Shown: positions 1 through 8,860 of the stretch, one piece after another
How positions within the stretch are numbered: position 1 is the stretch's first letter
Layout of the letters: every line of letters starts with the position of its first letter
NCBI RefSeq assembly: GCF_003675895.1
Contig: NZ_ML014761.1
Span: 1-64,000, forward strand
Direction: 5' to 3'
Length of the DNA: 64,000 nucleotides
Origin: Parashewanella curva
GTDB lineage: Bacteria > Pseudomonadota > Gammaproteobacteria > Enterobacterales > Shewanellaceae
Made by a program: the position numbers and the translations under genes
The notes under the pieces: generated by a model
The model's database searches: none
What the model was told of the DNA's origin: nothing
What the model saw: the letters and a program-made list of their open reading frames with translations, nothing else

Positions 1-224
1 CCAATTGCGAGAAGTCCGAAGAGCCTCCCCTTTTCCCCGTAGGGTTTATGCGGTATTAGCCATCGTTTCCAATGGTTATCCCCCACAACTGGGCAAATTC
101 CCAGGCATTACTCACCCGTCCGCCGCTCGACGCCGAGGTGCAAGCACCTCTCGTTTCCGCTCGACTTGCATGTGTTAGGCCTGCCGCCAGCGTTCAATCT
201 GAGCCATGATCAAACTCTTCAATT
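1..224 (-). rRNA. rrs: 16S ribosomal RNA, 5' part (runs off the window edge)
   Basis: Read on the minus strand, the sequence begins with the near-universal 16S 5' end (GAAGAGTTTGATCATGGCTC at about 202-221) and continues through the GGCGGCAGGCCTAACACATG region and the variable V1/V2 area. Only about 224 bases of the gene are inside the window; the rest lies beyond position 1. The V1/V2 text resembles Shewanella-type 16S, which supports Shewanellaceae. The exact 5' processing site is estimated from the E. coli start. Confidence 0.97.
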
Positions 225-446
225 AAAAGTTTAATTTGTTCACCCTAAGATGAACTACTCAATGAATTCTGTCGTGATTAACTTAATTAAAAGCCAATCG
301 TTTGCATGTCTGAAATCAGTCTTACCTAAGTAAGTTTGATTTCTATCTATGCGGACTCTTCATTGATAGAATTTTTGTTAGCATCCGAAGATGATAACTG
401 GATGTTTCTATCTCTGCGAGTGTCCACACAGATTTGCTTGATACTT

Positions 447-460
447 ATTTTTAAAGAACA
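447..460 (-). promoter_or_regulatory. boxA antitermination element in the rRNA leader
   Basis: On the minus strand this reads TGTTCTTTAAAAAT, close to the E. coli rRNA boxA (TGCTCTTTAACAAT). It lies about 220 bases before the 16S 5' end, where NusB/NusE-dependent antitermination signals sit in rrn leaders. The remaining leader (225-660) holds AT-rich sequence that includes the 16S processing region; I see no gene in it. Confidence 0.75.
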
Positions 461-662
461 TTGTGCCTTATCAGCACCCCGCTTTAGCATTCTCTTCAGC
501 GGGCCAGGGCTGCGCATTCTACGCATTTCCCTGTGGTCGTCAACAACTTTTTTAAAGTTTTTTTCGACCGTTTAAAAAGTGACTTAATCGCCCTTTAAAC
601 CCTGACTTGCTAGCTGCTGTAACAGTGTCTGTTTCGCCGCTGTGCCGTGTCAGTGGTGGCGC

Positions 663-690
663 ATTATAGGGAGCTTAGAATTTTGCGCAA
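663..690 (-). promoter_or_regulatory. rRNA operon P1-type promoter
   Basis: On the minus strand: -35 TTGCGC (685-690), 16-base spacer, -10 TATAAT (663-668), followed by a GC-rich GCGCCACC discriminator. The text from CTCCC through the -10 into CACCACTGACACGG matches my memory of E. coli rrn P1 promoters, which respond to growth rate and ppGpp. An A/T-rich stretch at 691-720 sits where an UP element would be. Confidence 0.88.
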
Positions 691-752
691 CCCTTTTTTG
701 AAAGAAAAATACGTTTTTTTTATTAAGCGTCTAGATATCCATCAACATGAAT

Positions 753-788
753 AAAAAAAGGGCGAAATCTAACGAAATCGCCCTTTTT
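753..788 (-). terminator. Intrinsic terminator after ccmH
   Basis: GGGCGA and TCGCCC pair around a 12-base loop. On the minus strand the stem is followed by a run of seven T. It lies 20 bases past the ccmH stop and ends the ccmFGH transcript before the rRNA promoter. An A-run on the other flank means it may also work in the plus direction. Confidence 0.8.
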
Positions 789-807
789 TATTGAGGTTTC
801 TAATGAC

Positions 808-1287
808 TTATTTATTGTCATCGCTTTTAAGTATGGCTTTAAGGGCTTCTTCATCGCTTTCAGTGAATGCTTCGGAAGTAGTCTTATTCGCTCTTTGTTT
901 GCGAACAAGTAATCCAATAACGATAACACCACAAATAAGTAAACCTAACGGTCCCCACCAAAGTATGTAGGTTTTGGGATCCATTCTTGGCTTATAGAGA
1001 ACAAAGTCACCATAACGCTGCGTCATGTATTGAACAATTTGTTCGTCACTCTTACCTTCATCGACCATTTTAAAGACTTGAATCCGCAAGTCGTGGGCAA
1101 CGGGAGAGTTGGAATCCACCAGATCTTGGTTCTGACATTGTGGACAACGCATAGAACGCGCCAGCTTCAATCCTCGCTCTTGGTTCGCTTGGTTTTTAAA
1201 TTGATAAGTATCAACTGGCGTCGCTATGGCTTGACCAGTTAAGAAAGTTCCTACACACAATAATAGAGCCATGATCCACGGTTTCAC
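808..1287 (-). CDS. ccmH: Cytochrome c maturation protein CcmH (thiol reductase)
   Basis: 159-residue periplasm-facing membrane protein of system I cytochrome c maturation. It keeps apocytochrome CXXCH cysteines reduced so that haem can be attached. Visible parts are an N-terminal signal segment (about 1-22), the family motif RCPQCQ with Cys48 and Cys51, and a C-terminal membrane helix (about 106-128) with a basic, acidic-ending tail. It is the short form; the TPR part found fused in E. coli CcmH is encoded separately here as ccmI (4071-5288). The start overlaps the last base of ccmG, so it is the third gene of a ccmF-ccmG-ccmH operon. Confidence 0.95.
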   Translation of the reverse strand: MKPWIMALLLCVGTFLTGQAIATPVDTYQFKNQANQERGLKLARSMRCPQCQNQDLVDSNSPVAHDLRIQVFKMVDEGKSDEQIVQYMTQRYGDFVLYKPRMDPKTYILWWGPLGLLICGVIVIGLLVRKQRANKTTSEAFTESDEEALKAILKSDDNK

Positions 1288-1841
1288 TATGATGCTCCTT
1301 GCGCTTTAGCTTGTTGTTGCAATTTTTGGATAATAGGCAGTAAGGTGTTATTCCACACAGGTTCCGCTATCGGCCCCGCATAACGGTATTGAATGATGCC
1401 ATTGTGGTCGATAATAAAAGTCTCTGGTGCACCGTATACACCAAGATCCACACCTAATTTCCCCATAGGATCGAAGATGTTCAAAGCATAAGGATCGCCG
1501 ACTACTTTTAACTCATGTAACGCAGCTTTTCGTTCATCACGGTAGTTAATGCCATAGATAGGTAAAATGTTTTGCGCTTCAAGCTTCATTAAATACGGAT
1601 GTTCGAACTTACAAGATGGACACCAAGTTCCCCAAACATTGATCATCGACACTTTACCAATCAGATCTTTGTTGGTCAGCTTTATGTTTTCATCTTCCAG
1701 CTTTTGAAGCTCAAAAGCTGGAATGGGTTTTCCGATCAGGGCTGAATCCAATTGTTGAGGATTCAAAAATAGCCCTTTATAAAGAAAGTACCCTAATACT
1801 GCAAAGGTCACTAAAGGTAAAAATAGGATGAATTTTTTCAT
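1287..1841 (-). CDS. ccmG: Thiol:disulfide interchange protein CcmG/DsbE
   Basis: 184-residue thioredoxin-fold protein, anchored by one N-terminal helix (about 4-22) with the catalytic domain in the periplasm. The active site is WCPSC (Cys74, Cys77), and a downstream GAPETF segment carries the cis-proline-region signature of this family. It passes reducing power from DsbD to CcmH and apocytochrome c during haem ligation. Length is normal for the family. It sits 15 bases after ccmF and overlaps ccmH by one base, which fits co-transcription. Confidence 0.95.
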   Translation of the reverse strand: MKKFILFLPLVTFAVLGYFLYKGLFLNPQQLDSALIGKPIPAFELQKLEDENIKLTNKDLIGKVSMINVWGTWCPSCKFEHPYLMKLEAQNILPIYGINYRDERKAALHELKVVGDPYALNIFDPMGKLGVDLGVYGAPETFIIDHNGIIQYRYAGPIAEPVWNNTLLPIIQKLQQQAKAQGAS

Positions 1842-1856
1842 CGTTAATGGTTTTCC

Positions 1857-3845
1857 TTATTCCGTTACTAGTTGACCAGTCGGTTTAATATCTTGAACAG
1901 GCTTAGTAAATTTAGCCGCTACTTTTTTACGATAACGTTTATCAGAAGCGGATAATATGCCACCTATCATCATAAAGATGGCACCAAACCATAACCAACG
2001 CACAAACGGCTTATAGGTAATACGTACTGCGTAGTCAGTTTTCGAGATTGGATCGCCAACTGTGACATACAAGTCGCGTAGCACACCCCAGTCGATGCCG
2101 ACTTCGGTCATGCTCATTACTTGAATGTTATACTCACGTTTTTCAGGGTGAAGGGTGCTAATTTTTTTGCCGTCTTTATATATATCCATATAAATCCGGT
2201 TAGCTGTGTAGTTAGGACCTTTTACAGGGACTTCTTTTACAAAGGTAAAATCATAACCCGCGACATGCTGAGTGATTCCTGGTCCCATACGAACGCTTTG
2301 CTCAATATCGTAGTTCGAGACTAAAGTAGCACCTACAACAGTGATGGCGATGCCAAGGTGTGCCCATGCCATTCCCCATTGGCTGCGACCAATACGTTTA
2401 AGCTCGAACTTCCCTGACGTTGATGTGGCATTTTTATAGATAACAGCCGCTGTGGCTAACGCTACCCACACAGCTCCTGTGATCCCTAGTGCTACCCAAA
2501 TTTTGTAATCACTTCCCGTCACTAGAGGGGCTGCAAAGCCAATTATTATCGCAGCGACTGCTGGTACCCATAGTGTTTTCTTCACTTCGCCTTGCTTGGC
2601 TTTTTTCCAGCGGATCACAGGCCCTATTCCCATAAACACTAATGTTATTAAGGTAATTGGAACAAATACCGCATTAAAATATGGAGGGCCTACAGATATT
2701 TTGCCCATACCTAATGCTTCAATCAGCAATGGATATAAGGTTCCAAGTAATACAGTGGCACATGCTACGGTAAGTAATAAGTTACACACTAAGATTAAGG
2801 TTTCTTTTGACCATAGCTGAAAGCGAGATGGACTCTCCATTTGATTAGCTCTGAAACCAAAGAGTGTTAACGAACCACCAATGGTGATCGCTAATAATAG
2901 TAAGATAAACGAACCACGACTCGGATCAGCCGCGAACGAATGCACTGACGTTAACACGCCAGAACGAACAATAAAGGTACCTAATAAGCTTAAACTAAAA
3001 GCAAAGATAGCCAGAAGTACCGTCCAGTTTCTAAAAGTACCTCGCTTTTCGGTAACAATTAATGAATGAACTAATGCTGTACCGACTAACCATGGCATAA
3101 AGGACGCATTCTCTACTGGGTCCCAGAACCACCATCCGCCCCAGCCAAGCTCATAATAAGCCCACCAAGATCCAAGCGCGATTCCCCCAGTTAGGAATAT
3201 CCATGCTGCTAATGTCCAAGGACGACTCCAGCGTGCCCATGCCGAATCTAAACGACCGCTCATGAGTGCCGCAATTGCGAACGCAAAGCTCACCGAGAAC
3301 CCAACATAACCGATATAAAGCATTGGAGGATGGAAAATCAAACCCACATCTTGAAGCATTGGGTTCAGATCTCGCCCTTCTAACGGCATTGGGAATAAGC
3401 GTTCAAATGGATTTGATGTCAATAGCATAAAGGCGGTAAAACCCGTTACAATCAAACCTAGAATGGCTAGTACCCTAGCCGTGTAGCGAATATCAACACT
3501 TTTGCTGAACTTGGCTACTGATGCAGTCCATAAGGATAAGGTAAATACCCAAAACAGTAGTGAGCCTTCATGCCCCCCCCACACGGCGGCAATTTTAAAA
3601 AACTCTGGAAGATGTGAATTAGAATGCTGAGCCACATACTTTACTGAGAAATCATCAGTACCAAAACTGTACCCCAGCACTAAAATGGCGATAAAAATGA
3701 AAGAAAACATGCCATAAGACAGTGGCCACGCATAGCGGATCAAATGATCGTTACGCTGTGCAACACCAACCAATGGGATGATGGTTAAAAGCAATGCAAA
3801 GGCTAACCCTAGTACCAGTGCAAAATGTCCAAGTTCAGGGATCAT
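1857..3845 (-). CDS. ccmF: Haem lyase subunit CcmF
   Basis: 662-residue polytopic inner-membrane protein, the core of the CcmFHI haem lyase. The tryptophan-rich WWD motif (WGGWWFWDPVEN) is present and is followed by many hydrophobic helices; a periplasmic domain precedes the last helix near the C-terminus. The length is typical for CcmF. It is the first gene of the minus-strand ccmF-ccmG-ccmH unit. The promoter is expected in 3846-4070, which also serves the divergent ccmI; no clear site could be fixed there. Confidence 0.97.
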   Translation of the reverse strand: MIPELGHFALVLGLAFALLLTIIPLVGVAQRNDHLIRYAWPLSYGMFSFIFIAILVLGYSFGTDDFSVKYVAQHSNSHLPEFFKIAAVWGGHEGSLLFWVFTLSLWTASVAKFSKSVDIRYTARVLAILGLIVTGFTAFMLLTSNPFERLFPMPLEGRDLNPMLQDVGLIFHPPMLYIGYVGFSVSFAFAIAALMSGRLDSAWARWSRPWTLAAWIFLTGGIALGSWWAYYELGWGGWWFWDPVENASFMPWLVGTALVHSLIVTEKRGTFRNWTVLLAIFAFSLSLLGTFIVRSGVLTSVHSFAADPSRGSFILLLLAITIGGSLTLFGFRANQMESPSRFQLWSKETLILVCNLLLTVACATVLLGTLYPLLIEALGMGKISVGPPYFNAVFVPITLITLVFMGIGPVIRWKKAKQGEVKKTLWVPAVAAIIIGFAAPLVTGSDYKIWVALGITGAVWVALATAAVIYKNATSTSGKFELKRIGRSQWGMAWAHLGIAITVVGATLVSNYDIEQSVRMGPGITQHVAGYDFTFVKEVPVKGPNYTANRIYMDIYKDGKKISTLHPEKREYNIQVMSMTEVGIDWGVLRDLYVTVGDPISKTDYAVRITYKPFVRWLWFGAIFMMIGGILSASDKRYRKKVAAKFTKPVQDIKPTGQLVTE

Positions 3846-4070
3846 GAAACGTTCCTACTACAAAAGAGTACACACAGATTTTACTACGTTTACTGTGCAA
3901 AACTTGGCTTATTTTAGAGTGAAACCTACAGGATGTCTCTTAATTTTATGATTTCTACAGCTTATATATGGGTTCAATTTGACCTGTGTCTAGTTCAGCT
4001 CAGTTTATTCACGTATAATCAACCAACTTGTGCGGTTAAGCCGTAGGCCAATAATTTGTAAAGCATTAAC

Positions 4071-5288
4071 ATGATGACGACATTTTGGATTTTTATTGTT
4101 TTGTTTATCTTGGTCAGTTTATTGCTGATCTGGCTGCCTTTTTTCCGTCAACGTCAAGACAAACACATTGATACTGATGTACGCCAAAGTGCCAATATTG
4201 CTCTCTATAAAGAAAAAATTACCTTTTTAGAGCAAGAGTTAGCAGAGCAGCAAATCAATGCCGAAGAATTTAAAACCTTAAAGCATGAACTTGAAATCAC
4301 CTTACTGCAAGATACTAAGCAAGGTGATGAAGAAGACAATAAGACTCAAACATCTAACCATAAGTCACCATTGTGGCCAGCGATTATGTCGATAGTGCTC
4401 CTTTCTGTCGGCGGTTACTTTTACCATAAGCTTGGCGCCTATCAGATTTTAAATGACATTCCTCAATTGGCTCAAAGTCACACCAATATGTCACCTGAGC
4501 AGATCATGCGCCAGCAGCTAGCCATGATGGAGCAACAAGTTAAAAGTAACCCGAAAGACAGCGAAACATGGTTTAGTTTAGGTCATGCTTACATGTCTTT
4601 AGGCCGTTATCCTGATGCCATCAGCGCCTTTGATAAGGCCATTAACATTGATGGTGAGACTGCAGAGTTATTAGGACCGAAAGCTACTGCGATGTATTAC
4701 CAAGCAGGGCAAGTGATCACTCCTCAAATTCAAACCCTAATCGATAAAGCATTGGAACTCGATCCAACTGAACCTTCTACGCTATTGTTAGTGGGGATGA
4801 ATGCCTTCTTTGAAAGTCAATATCAAAAAGCCATTGATGCTTGGCAGAAAATATTAGACAGTGAGCGCAATGATATTGATCGCAATGCGGTAACGAATGC
4901 GATATCTGAGGCGACAAAACGCCTCGCGCCACCAGTAGATAGCACAAAATTAGGTGTAAACATTACCTTAACGGTAACACCTGAGCTAGCTAAGCATGTG
5001 TCAGCTAAAGACACGATTTACTTATTCGCTCGCACCTCTGGTGATAAAATTGTGCCGATTGCTGCCACAAAAATCACCGCAGAGGCCTTACCTATTGAAG
5101 TGAGATTAGATCAATCGAATACCTTAGGCACTGGCACTGACTTCAGCCAAGTGAAAACCGTCGACGTCATTGCCCTACTGACAAAGTCAGGTAAATTAAA
5201 AGCGGAAAAAGGTGATTTACAAGGTCGATTATCAAATGTGAAAATAGGTAGTGATATTACCCTGACACTAAATGAGTTGATTAAATAA
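4071..5288 (+). CDS. ccmI: Cytochrome c biogenesis TPR protein CcmI
   Basis: 405-residue membrane protein. Two helices (about 4-24 and 102-118) flank a cytoplasmic coiled-coil stretch. A periplasmic domain follows with TPR-type repeats around 150-230 (a segment like WFSLGHAYMSLGRYPDAISAFDKA, shown in part) and a C-terminal beta-rich domain. CcmI chaperones apocytochrome c to the CcmFH haem lyase. It is transcribed away from ccmF and towards scyA. Tandem ATG codons start the gene; the first is used here. A terminator follows at about 5305-5338. Confidence 0.93.
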   Translation: MMTTFWIFIVLFILVSLLLIWLPFFRQRQDKHIDTDVRQSANIALYKEKITFLEQELAEQQINAEEFKTLKHELEITLLQDTKQGDEEDNKTQTSNHKSPLWPAIMSIVLLSVGGYFYHKLGAYQILNDIPQLAQSHTNMSPEQIMRQQLAMMEQQVKSNPKDSETWFSLGHAYMSLGRYPDAISAFDKAINIDGETAELLGPKATAMYYQAGQVITPQIQTLIDKALELDPTEPSTLLLVGMNAFFESQYQKAIDAWQKILDSERNDIDRNAVTNAISEATKRLAPPVDSTKLGVNITLTVTPELAKHVSAKDTIYLFARTSGDKIVPIAATKITAEALPIEVRLDQSNTLGTGTDFSQVKTVDVIALLTKSGKLKAEKGDLQGRLSNVKIGSDITLTLNELIK

Positions 5289-5304
5289 GCTTTGCGACAA
5301 GCAT

Positions 5305-5339
5305 AAAAAAAACCAGCTCCCCCTCAGGTGCCGGTTTCT
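5305..5339. terminator. Terminator between convergent ccmI and scyA
   Basis: An imperfect stem, AACCAGCTCC against GGTGCCGGTT with a short CCCTCA loop, is flanked on the left by a run of eight A. On the minus strand this gives a U-tract after scyA. In the plus direction only TTTCTT follows, so it is best for scyA and weaker for ccmI. Confidence 0.7.
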
Positions 5340-5353
5340 TGACTTCAAACGAA

Positions 5354-5656
5354 TTATTTTTTCGCAGAAGACATGTACTTAATCGCAGCTTGATAGTCTG
5401 CATCAGTACAATCAGTACACATGCCACCTGGAGGCATTGCACCCTTACCTTTTTTCACAACTTTAACTAACTCACCAAGACCAAGCTTCAAGCGTGGAGC
5501 CCAATCAGCTTCATTGTGAGACTTAGGAGCGCCAGCAACGCCCATAGAGTGACAAACGTGACACGCTTTGTCATAAACCGCTTTACCATCTTGCGCCAAT
5601 ACATTGGCAGATAGAGTCAGCGCAGCTACCGCTGACATCACTAACAGTTTTTTCAT
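5354..5656 (-). CDS. scyA: Monohaem c-type cytochrome ScyA (cytochrome c5 family)
   Basis: 100-residue exported cytochrome. The signal peptide ends near Ala21. The haem-binding motif is CHVCH (Cys32, Cys35, His36), the likely axial methionine is in AMPPGG (Met74), and a CTDC pair (Cys80, Cys83) matches the disulfide of cytochrome c5. In Shewanella, ScyA carries electrons to periplasmic peroxidase and the terminal oxidase. I start at the ATG at 5654-5656 because it opens directly into a normal signal peptide; an upstream in-frame ATG adds 23 residues that do not fit. It is flanked by the machinery that matures it. Confidence 0.93.
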   Translation of the reverse strand: MKKLLVMSAVAALTLSANVLAQDGKAVYDKACHVCHSMGVAGAPKSHNEADWAPRLKLGLGELVKVVKKGKGAMPPGGMCTDCTDADYQAAIKYMSSAKK

Positions 5657-5791
5657 ATTTAATGTTCCTAATGCCGTTACAAACATTGCTTGAAAGTGTT
5701 GCCTGAATGCTAAATTGCCAGACAATCAAATATTATTGTAGTAATACCTATTTAATATAGCTCGGTATTAAGACATTAGAATACAATAAAT

Positions 5792-5807
5792 TGTGACAAA
5801 ACTCACC
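5792..5807. promoter_or_regulatory. Candidate CRP-binding site between scyA and ccmA
   Basis: TGTGACAAAACTCACC has the CRP half-sites TGTGA and TCACC with the correct 6-base spacing, one mismatch from TGTGAN6TCACA. It lies in the 403-base divergent gap between scyA and ccmA. A TATATT box at 5754-5759 on the minus strand would put it about 52 bases upstream of scyA transcription, so the target is not settled. CRP controls much respiratory gene expression in Shewanella. I see no gene or other clear structure in the rest of this gap (5657-6059). Confidence 0.5.
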
Positions 5808-6059
5808 CTACCTCCATGAAGATTTTATGGTTAATCGTCAATATGCCTGTATAAATGCTGTCAAAAGGACATGTTTTTCAGTGCGATAAACAATGATCAT
5901 CCTTGTGATGGAATTTAATGGAGTTTTGCAGTAAATCAATTTCTTGTTACTTAAACATAACGGAAAGTAAACCATTGCAAAGCTTTGTGCTACTATTGCG
6001 CCAACCCAAAAATCATCGTTTGTGTGTACTGCAAACCAAGACCCATGAAAGAGGGCTCC

Positions 6060-6710
6060 GTGTCGCAACCAGTTTCAACTAATGTCTTATTGACCGCTGA
6101 CAATCTGACTTGCATTCGTGAAGAACGCGTGTTGTTTGATGAGCTGAGTTTTTCGGTAAACGCGGGTGATATAATTCAAATAGAAGGGCCGAACGGCGCT
6201 GGAAAAACCAGCCTACTGCGGATATTGACCGGCTTGTCTCGCCCTTATGATGGTCGAGTTTGCTTCCAAAACCAACCAATCGATCAAGTCTCTGATGAAT
6301 TCCGCCAAGCCTTGTTGTATCTAGGGCACAAAGCGGGCGTAAAGCCCGAGCTTACCGCTAAAAAAAATCTTGAAGTGCACCTCACCCTTAATGGGTATGA
6401 AAATGCCGATCTGCTCGCGATTTTGTCAGAAGTTAACCTATCAGGTTTTGAAGACAGCCTTGCAGGACACCTATCTGCAGGCCAACATCGACGCACCTCG
6501 TTAGCAAGGCTATGGCACACCAATGCCAAAATTTGGATTTTAGATGAACCCTTTACCGCCATTGATAAACGCGGCGTTGAACATTTGGAAAATAAATTCC
6601 TCAAACATGCTGATCAAGGAGGGTGTGTGATCTTGACCAGTCATCAAGATCTCTCTGTGATCCCTGCTGAGCGTCTTAAAACCATTCGCCTAGACGCACA
6701 GGAGGATTAA
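6060..6710 (+). CDS. ccmA: Haem exporter ATP-binding protein CcmA
   Basis: About 216-residue ABC ATPase that, with CcmB, CcmC and CcmD, releases holo-CcmE after haem loading. The Walker A is GPNGAGKTS, the signature is LSAGQHRR (a CcmA-type variant of LSGGQ), and Walker B is IWILDEPF followed by a switch histidine in TSHQD. I choose the GTG at 6060, which has GAGGG four bases upstream; an ATG at 6045 would add five residues and lacks a good ribosome-binding site. It is the first gene of ccmABCDE. Confidence 0.95.
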   Translation: MSQPVSTNVLLTADNLTCIREERVLFDELSFSVNAGDIIQIEGPNGAGKTSLLRILTGLSRPYDGRVCFQNQPIDQVSDEFRQALLYLGHKAGVKPELTAKKNLEVHLTLNGYENADLLAILSEVNLSGFEDSLAGHLSAGQHRRTSLARLWHTNAKIWILDEPFTAIDKRGVEHLENKFLKHADQGGCVILTSHQDLSVIPAERLKTIRLDAQED

Positions 6711-6712
6711 TC

Positions 6713-7405
6713 ATGGATAAGTCAAATCAGCTTAGTTATTGTCGAGGATTCTTTACAGTCTTAAAGCGTGACGTGGCTATCGCTTTACGACAACGTGGTG
6801 ATATTTTTAATCCATTATTATTCTTCATTATGGTGATCACCCTATTCCCATTGGGCATTGGTCCTGAACCAAATACTTTGGCACGAATCGCACCGGGGAT
6901 CATTTGGGTGGCCGCATTACTCTCTGCCATGTTATCACTAGAGCGCTTGTTTAAAGCCGACTTTAACGACGGTACGCTTGAACAAATGCTGTTAAGCCCC
7001 CAACCGCTTACCATATTGGTACTGGCAAAGGTATTAGCGCATTGGATTTTAACCGGATTACCTTTAGTGCTGATCTCACCATTATTAGCACTTTTATTAA
7101 ATCTCGATCATCAAGCTTACCTTGCGTTAGTCCTAACTTTATTATTAGGCACACCAGTATTGAGCTTATTAGGTGCAATTGGCGTAGCATTAACCGTAGG
7201 ACTAAATAAAGGCGGTGTGTTGTTGAGTTTATTGATATTACCCTTATATATTCCAATATTGATTTTTGCCACCAGTGCCATAGATGCCGCTGGAATGAGT
7301 TTACCGTATGATGGCCAACTGGCAATTATCGCCGCCATGTTGGCAGGTTCATTAACCATGGCGCCATTTGCCATTGGCGCTGCATTAAAAGTGAGTACGA
7401 ATTAG
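6713..7405 (+). CDS. ccmB: Haem exporter permease CcmB
   Basis: 230-residue inner-membrane permease with six predicted helices. It is the membrane partner of CcmA in the CcmABCD complex. The N-terminal region with RDVAIALRQRGD and the central GTPVLSLLGAIGVALTVGL segment are typical. The ATG follows the ccmA stop by two bases behind an AGGAGG ribosome-binding site at 6701-6706, and its TAG stop directly abuts the ccmC ATG, so translation is likely coupled. Confidence 0.95.
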   Translation: MDKSNQLSYCRGFFTVLKRDVAIALRQRGDIFNPLLFFIMVITLFPLGIGPEPNTLARIAPGIIWVAALLSAMLSLERLFKADFNDGTLEQMLLSPQPLTILVLAKVLAHWILTGLPLVLISPLLALLLNLDHQAYLALVLTLLLGTPVLSLLGAIGVALTVGLNKGGVLLSLLILPLYIPILIFATSAIDAAGMSLPYDGQLAIIAAMLAGSLTMAPFAIGAALKVSTN

Positions 7406-8152
7406 ATGTGGAAATGGTTACATCCTTACGCTTCACCTGAAAAAGCGTATCAACTGTCTACGACCCTATTCCCATGGTTTGCCGTGTTAGGGTTCTCTTT
7501 AACCCTCATTGGCACAATTTGGGGGTTAATGTTTGCGCCTACTGATTATCAGCAAGGTGACAGCTATCGAATCATCTTTATTCATGTTCCTGCCGCCTCT
7601 ATGTCAATGTCGGTTTATGTCGGCATGGCCATTGCGTCTTTTATTGGTATGGTATGGCAATTAAAACTGGCGGATTGGAGTGCCGCGGCCATGGCTCCCG
7701 TGGGCGCTGTTATGACTTTTATTGCCTTGATCACGGGCTCATTTTGGGGAAAACCCATGTGGGGTGCTTGGTGGGTATGGGATGCTCGATTAACCTCAGA
7801 GCTTATCTTACTCTTCCTTTATCTAGGTGTGATCGCGCTTTACGCCTCCTTTGAAGATAAAGTCGTCGCAGCACGTGCAGCGGGAATTTTAGCCATCGTG
7901 GGTGTGATTAACATTCCTATCATCAAATATTCTGTAGATTGGTGGAACTCATTACATCAAGGCTCAACCATTAAAATCACTGAAAAGTCAGCGATCACTA
8001 ACGATATGCTGTATCCACTTTTGATGAATATTTTTGGTTTTGGCTTACTGATTGGCGCCATTGTGATCATGCGCTTTAAAGCGGAGATCATTGCTCGTAG
8101 CGGTATGCGTCCGTGGGTAAAAACAATGGCACTTGAAGGAGAGAACAAGTAA
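7406..8152 (+). CDS. ccmC: Haem transporter CcmC
   Basis: 248-residue, six-helix inner-membrane protein that presents haem to CcmE in the periplasm. The WWD motif WGAWWVWDARLTSE is clear, and histidines in the flanking periplasmic loops (such as FIHVPAAS and NSLHQGS) fit the haem ligands. It starts with the ATG right after the ccmB stop. The final base of its TAA stop is the first base of the ccmD ATG. Confidence 0.96.
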   Translation: MWKWLHPYASPEKAYQLSTTLFPWFAVLGFSLTLIGTIWGLMFAPTDYQQGDSYRIIFIHVPAASMSMSVYVGMAIASFIGMVWQLKLADWSAAAMAPVGAVMTFIALITGSFWGKPMWGAWWVWDARLTSELILLFLYLGVIALYASFEDKVVAARAAGILAIVGVINIPIIKYSVDWWNSLHQGSTIKITEKSAITNDMLYPLLMNIFGFGLLIGAIVIMRFKAEIIARSGMRPWVKTMALEGENK

Positions 8153-8364
8153 TGCAATTTGATTCCTTACAAGCCTTTTTCAATATGGGCGGCTATGGCT
8201 TTTTTGTCTGGTGCTCCTATGGCATCACTTTTGGCAGTATTGGCATACTCATATACTTAAGTGCCACTCAAGAAAAGCGTAACCTTAAACATATCGCAGA
8301 CAAGCTCAAGCGTGACGAAAGATTAAAAGCAATTCGGAGAAATAAAAATGAATCTAAGGCGTAA
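8152..8364 (+). CDS. ccmD: Cytochrome c maturation protein CcmD
   Basis: 70-residue single-pass membrane protein that joins CcmABC and helps release holo-CcmE. It has the typical N-terminal [16 protein letters not shown] segment, one membrane helix (about 16-38) and a basic cytoplasmic tail. The start overlaps the ccmC stop and the end overlaps ccmE by 17 bases. Confidence 0.93.
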   Translation: MQFDSLQAFFNMGGYGFFVWCSYGITFGSIGILIYLSATQEKRNLKHIADKLKRDERLKAIRRNKNESKA

Positions 8365-8818
8365 AAAACGACTGATCTTAGCCAGCACTCTGATCCTTGG
8401 TGTCGCAGCTGCAGTTTCGTTGATGCTATACGCACTGAACTCAAATCTGAACTTGTTCTATACCCCTTCTGAAATTGTGAATGGTAAGAAGGACAGTGGC
8501 GTAAAACCAACAATTGGACAACGCATTCGTATTGGTGGCATGGTGACAGTTGGCTCACTCAAACGTGATCCTAAAAGTTTGCACGTAGAATTTGCGGTTC
8601 ATGATGCTGACGGCCATCAAATCATCGTTGTGTACGATAACCTACTCCCCGATTTATTCCGTGAGGGACAAGGTATTGTCGCTCAGGGCGTATTAATCGC
8701 GCCAAACCGATTACAAGCGACGGAAGTGTTAGCCAAGCATGATGAAGAATACATGCCACCTGAAGTTGCTGAAGCAATGGGCAAAGGGCATAAAAAGCTT
8801 GAATACGACAAACAATGA
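8348..8818 (+). CDS. ccmE: Haem chaperone CcmE
   Basis: 156-residue periplasmic haem chaperone with one N-terminal anchor helix (about 8-28) and an OB-fold domain. The covalent haem-binding histidine lies in [12 protein letters not shown] and corresponds to His131 here. CcmE takes haem from CcmC and hands it to the CcmFHI lyase. The start lies inside ccmD, which suggests coupled translation. It is the last gene of ccmABCDE. Confidence 0.95.
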   Translation: MNLRRKKRLILASTLILGVAAAVSLMLYALNSNLNLFYTPSEIVNGKKDSGVKPTIGQRIRIGGMVTVGSLKRDPKSLHVEFAVHDADGHQIIVVYDNLLPDLFREGQGIVAQGVLIAPNRLQATEVLAKHDEEYMPPEVAEAMGKGHKKLEYDKQ

Positions 8819-8835
8819 TGTGTCTATCCTAGTTC

Positions 8836-8860
8836 GAGTTGAGCTGACATAGCTCAACTC
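8836..8860. terminator. Perfect 10-bp hairpin between convergent ccmE and the 8854-9780 gene
   Basis: GAGTTGAGCT (8836-8845) and AGCTCAACTC (8851-8860) pair around GACAT. No T-tract follows on either strand, so it is not a standard intrinsic terminator. The right arm contains the TGA stop of the minus-strand gene. It may still block read-through or protect mRNA 3' ends. Confidence 0.5.

Noticed and set aside
723-932. Minus-strand open frame overlapping the end of ccmH and the terminator
   Set aside because: Overlaps the terminator hairpin and ccmH in another frame; no ribosome-binding site.
5657-5725. Longer start for scyA at 5725
   Set aside because: The extra 23 residues precede a complete signal peptide and would block normal export.
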